Origin: an uncultured Erythrobacter sp.
GTDB lineage: Bacteria > Pseudomonadota > Alphaproteobacteria > Sphingomonadales > Sphingomonadaceae
Reading direction: 5' to 3'
NCBI GenBank assembly: GCA_947495555.1
Contig: CANLZI010000001.1
Span: 1,278,861 to 1,342,860 of the forward strand
Length of the DNA: 64,000 bases
The translations under genes were made by a program, and so were the position numbers. Below the pieces are notes generated by a model. The model saw only the letters and a list, made by a program, of their open reading frames with translations, ran no database searches and was not told the origin of the DNA. Shown here piece by piece: positions 62,108-64,000 of this stretch (its first letter is position 1; each line of letters begins with the position of its first letter).

Positions 62108-62956
62108 ATGGCTACCAACGCCACATCAAAGATTGACGCCGCAGCTGAAAAAGCATTCGCTGCAGCCGCTGAAAAACAAACCGCTGCCAAACCAGCAGTG
62201 AGTGCCAAGGCTGTCGAGAAGGCAGTTCAAGCTGACGCCCCTAAGGCTCCAGTGAAAACAGCAGCCGTTAAGAAGGCTGTCGCCGCTCCGGCTAAGAAGA
62301 CTGCCGCCAAGAAAGCTCCGGCCAAGAAGGTCGCAGCAAAGAAGGCTCCAGCTCGCAAGGCCGCTGCAACCAAGGCAGCTCCAAAGAAAACCGCCACTAA
62401 GAAGCCTGCTGCAAAGCGCGCTCCTAAGAAGGCGGCACCTAAGAAAACAACCCCAAAGAATTCTAGCGCAGCTGTAAAGACTGCCAATCCCGTATCAAAA
62501 TTGAAGGATTCAATCATGGCTACTGCAAAAACAACCGATTTCACCAAGACCGCTAAAGACATGGCCGCTGACGTTCAGGCACGTGCAAAGACTGCTTTCG
62601 CCAAGTCTGGCGAGCTGGCTGCCGAAGTTGGCGAGTTCAACAAGGGCAACCTCGAAGCTGTTGTCGAATCTGGCAAGATCTTCATTGCTGGTGTTCAAGC
62701 CATCGGCAGCGACCAAATCGCAACCGGCAAGACTGTTGTTGAAACAGTTACTGCAGACGTGAAGAAGATGACTTCTGTGAAGTCACCAACCGAACTGATG
62801 CAACTGCAGGGCGAACTGGCCCGCCGCAACTTCGACGCTGCTGTGTCCTTCGGGTCGAAGAACACCGAAGCATGGGTCAAGCTTTACAATGACGCATTCG
62901 CTCCAATTTCGAGCCGCGTCAGCGTAGCAGCCGAGAAATTCTCGAAAGCTGCCTAA
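62108..62956 (+). CDS. Phasin with histone H1-like Ala/Lys/Pro-rich N-terminal region
   Basis: The 282-residue protein has two parts. Residues ~60-125 are a basic, repetitive region (units such as KKAPAKKVAAKKAPARK) like histone H1-type tails. Residues ~137-282 are a phasin_2 domain (AKTTDFTKTAKDMAADVQARA, GNLEAVVESGKIFIAGVQAIGSDQ, LQGELARRNFDAAVSFGSKNT) that coats PHA granules. Pseudomonas PhaF has the two modules in the opposite order and links granules to DNA. An in-frame ATG at 62516 (residue 137), preceded by AAGGATT, begins MATAKTTDF, so a short phasin could be made too. It is expressed alone, with a hairpin terminator after it. Confidence 0.93.
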   Translation: MATNATSKIDAAAEKAFAAAAEKQTAAKPAVSAKAVEKAVQADAPKAPVKTAAVKKAVAAPAKKTAAKKAPAKKVAAKKAPARKAAATKAAPKKTATKKPAAKRAPKKAAPKKTTPKNSSAAVKTANPVSKLKDSIMATAKTTDFTKTAKDMAADVQARAKTAFAKSGELAAEVGEFNKGNLEAVVESGKIFIAGVQAIGSDQIATGKTVVETVTADVKKMTSVKSPTELMQLQGELARRNFDAAVSFGSKNTEAWVKLYNDAFAPISSRVSVAAEKFSKAA

Positions 62957-63025
62957 TTTCCCGAACAGGGAATAGTAAGCCGCCAAGCACCTCTCTCCCT
63001 CCCTTAGCTTGGCGTGCCGAAAATC

Positions 63026-63064
63026 GGGCCGGTTGGACTTTCATAGTCTGGCCGGCCCTTTTTC
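63026..63064 (+). terminator. Rho-independent terminator of the phasin gene
   Basis: GGGCCGG at 63026 pairs with CCGGCCC before 63059, with an inner GGACT/AGTCT pairing and a TTCAT loop, followed by TTTTTC. It starts 70 bases after the phasin stop. Confidence 0.85.
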
Positions 63065-63231
63065 ATGGCTGGTCACTCGGCCCGATCATGATCCGAATGA
63101 CAAAATCACGAAATTACGAGCGCAGCACGCACAATGGGGCCGAAAATTCACAGGTGAATTTTTTCGTTTTGGCGTTAACTCTCCATCTCCATCTTGCGAT
63201 TATGTAAGCTATCACGATATTGCAAAGCGAC

Positions 63232-63672
63232 ATGTTGATCACTGACACGTATATTCCGAGCCTCAGCCCCCAAGAATGCCCGCGACAGGTAGGCTTGCAC
63301 ACGCCGTTCATCGGAGTGCTGGATAGTCTTGCAGCCACGCGCGCGGCCGATGATCAGGATGACGATGCGGATTCCGACAATGAAGTCGGCGTCGCCACCA
63401 AAACCAAGGCTCGCCCCAAAAAGCCCAGCCAGTACAAAGTTTTGATGCTGAATGACGATTACACTCCGATGGAGTTTGTGGTCATCATCCTGAAGCGTTT
63501 CTTCTCGATGGACATGGAACAGGCAACACGCGTGATGCTGCATGTGCATCAGCGCGGCGTGGGTGTGTGCGGCATCTTCCCTTATGAAGTGGCCGAGACC
63601 AAGGTGAACCAGGTGATGGACTTCGCTCGCGAAAACCAACACCCGCTCCAGTGCACTTTGGAAAAAGCCTAA
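63232..63672 (+). CDS. clpS: ATP-dependent Clp protease adaptor ClpS
   Basis: ClpS brings N-degron substrates to ClpA. The ~146-residue protein has an extended acidic N-terminus ([12 protein letters not shown]) and the ClpS core [24 protein letters not shown], then [31 protein letters not shown] and PLQCTLEKA. The substrate pocket residues (N-D-D and M of VMLHVH) are kept. The start is uncertain: ATG at 63232 or TTG at 63220; both lack a strong ribosome binding site. Confidence 0.94.
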   Translation: MLITDTYIPSLSPQECPRQVGLHTPFIGVLDSLAATRAADDQDDDADSDNEVGVATKTKARPKKPSQYKVLMLNDDYTPMEFVVIILKRFFSMDMEQATRVMLHVHQRGVGVCGIFPYEVAETKVNQVMDFARENQHPLQCTLEKA

Positions 63673-63779
63673 CGCCTGCCCGCCAGCTTGCGCAGGCAGT
63701 CGATCTGCAACAGTTTCCCACCACCTGACCGAATTTTTTGCTGAAGGCATGACCGCGCGCAAAAATGCCGCTAGGGGTC

Positions 63780-64000
63780 ATGGTTAAGCAATCAGGTAGC
63801 GCATCCCTCGTGTTCAAATTCCTTCCGAGCATTGACCGTTACATTTTCCGGCTGGTGATTTTCCCCATGCTCGGCGTGTTCGCGTTGGCGGCTTCCTTGC
63901 TGACGCTCGACAAAATGTTGCGATTGTTTGATTTTGTCGCGGTTGAAGGCGGCCCGATCGCGATCGTGTTCAAGATGCTGGGAGCTTTGGTGCCAGAATA
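63780..64000 (+). CDS. lptF: LPS export permease LptF, 3' end outside window
   Basis: Only the first 73 residues are visible. They begin MVKQSGSASLVFKFLPSIDRYIFRLVIFPMLG and continue VFALAASLLTLDKMLRLFDF, the N-terminal helix of LptF/YjgP permeases. LptF with LptG moves lipopolysaccharide from the inner membrane to the Lpt bridge. The ATG at 63780 follows AGGGG. The partner lptG is expected beyond the window. Confidence 0.85.
   Translation, partial: MVKQSGSASLVFKFLPSIDRYIFRLVIFPMLGVFALAASLLTLDKMLRLFDFVAVEGGPIAIVFKMLGALVPE

Noticed and set aside
62270-62470. Dense DNA repeats that look like a short tandem array
   Set aside because: They are codons for the AKK/APAKK repeats of the phasin N-terminal region, not a CRISPR or noncoding array.

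Overview
The window looks like a housekeeping stretch of an alphaproteobacterial chromosome of the Sphingomonadales, most likely family Erythrobacteraceae (Erythrobacter/Altererythrobacter-like). The case rests on a crtY-crtI-crtB carotenoid cluster, a large TonB-dependent receptor, a class I polyhydroxyalkanoate (PHA) synthase with an Ala/Lys-rich phasin, a two-gene methionine synthase under an ArsR-methyltransferase regulator of the SahR type, and tightly overlapping ATGA/TAATG gene junctions. I see no rRNA, CRISPR array, integrase, transposase or prophage.

Layout. 1-8.4 kb: small envelope and conserved proteins, then a TPP riboswitch driving thiC and a secreted SnoaL-like protein. 8.4-14.3 kb: a secreted amidohydrolase, then crtY-crtI-LOG-crtB, which would carry geranylgeranyl diphosphate through phytoene and lycopene to beta-carotene. 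14.3-18.3 kb: a biotin-dependent acyl-CoA carboxylase pair, with a structured repeat between its subunits. 18.3-22.7 kb: an efflux pump, DNA polymerase IV, a NUDIX hydrolase, 6-phosphogluconolactonase and a GDT1-like membrane protein. 22.7-27.9 kb: a phosphate-scavenging operon (TonB receptor, beta-propeller phytase, PhoX-like phosphatase) with a candidate PHO box. 28.1-32.1 kb: SDR, zinc alcohol dehydrogenase, a crotonase, and a LacI-type regulator with a perfect palindromic operator. 32.2-40.4 kb: valine/branched-chain catabolism (mmsA; then isobutyryl-CoA dehydrogenase, 3-hydroxyisobutyryl-CoA hydrolase, enoyl-CoA hydratase, mmsB), plus an LRR protein and small membrane proteins. 40.4-43.3 kb: an Nmad3-like protein, and a sugar/alcohol-phosphate nucleotidyltransferase next to a flippase. 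43.3-48.5 kb: the glycine cleavage operon gcvT-gcvH-(lipoprotein)-gcvPA-gcvPB behind a tandem glycine riboswitch. 48.5-54.2 kb: sahR-metF-metH(N)-metH(C), with a SahR-type palindrome just before sahR. 54.3-54.5 kb: tRNA-Thr(CGT) and tRNA-Cys(GCA). 54.6-56.2 kb: a thioesterase and a crotonase. 56.3-58.7 kb: a compact, poorly characterised five-gene operon (membrane-anchored LuxR-type HTH protein, helical protein, membrane protein, RadC-like MPN protein, orphan winged-helix protein). 58.7-64 kb: alaC, phaC, the phasin behind two TGCA-type palindromes (probable PhaR sites), clpS, and the start of lptF.

How the genes work together. Much of the window handles acyl-CoA and one-carbon metabolism. 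Valine breakdown products, the acyl-CoA carboxylase and PHA storage deal with carbon overflow. The glycine cleavage system feeds methylene-THF to MetF and then to the split MetH, and the two blocks sit side by side, one sensing glycine and the other probably S-adenosylhomocysteine. The best candidate for an undescribed system is the five-gene HTH/RadC operon at 56.3-58.7 kb. The regulatory sites I propose (PHO box, SahR, PhaR and LacI operators) come from pattern recognition by eye and have not been tested by any computation.
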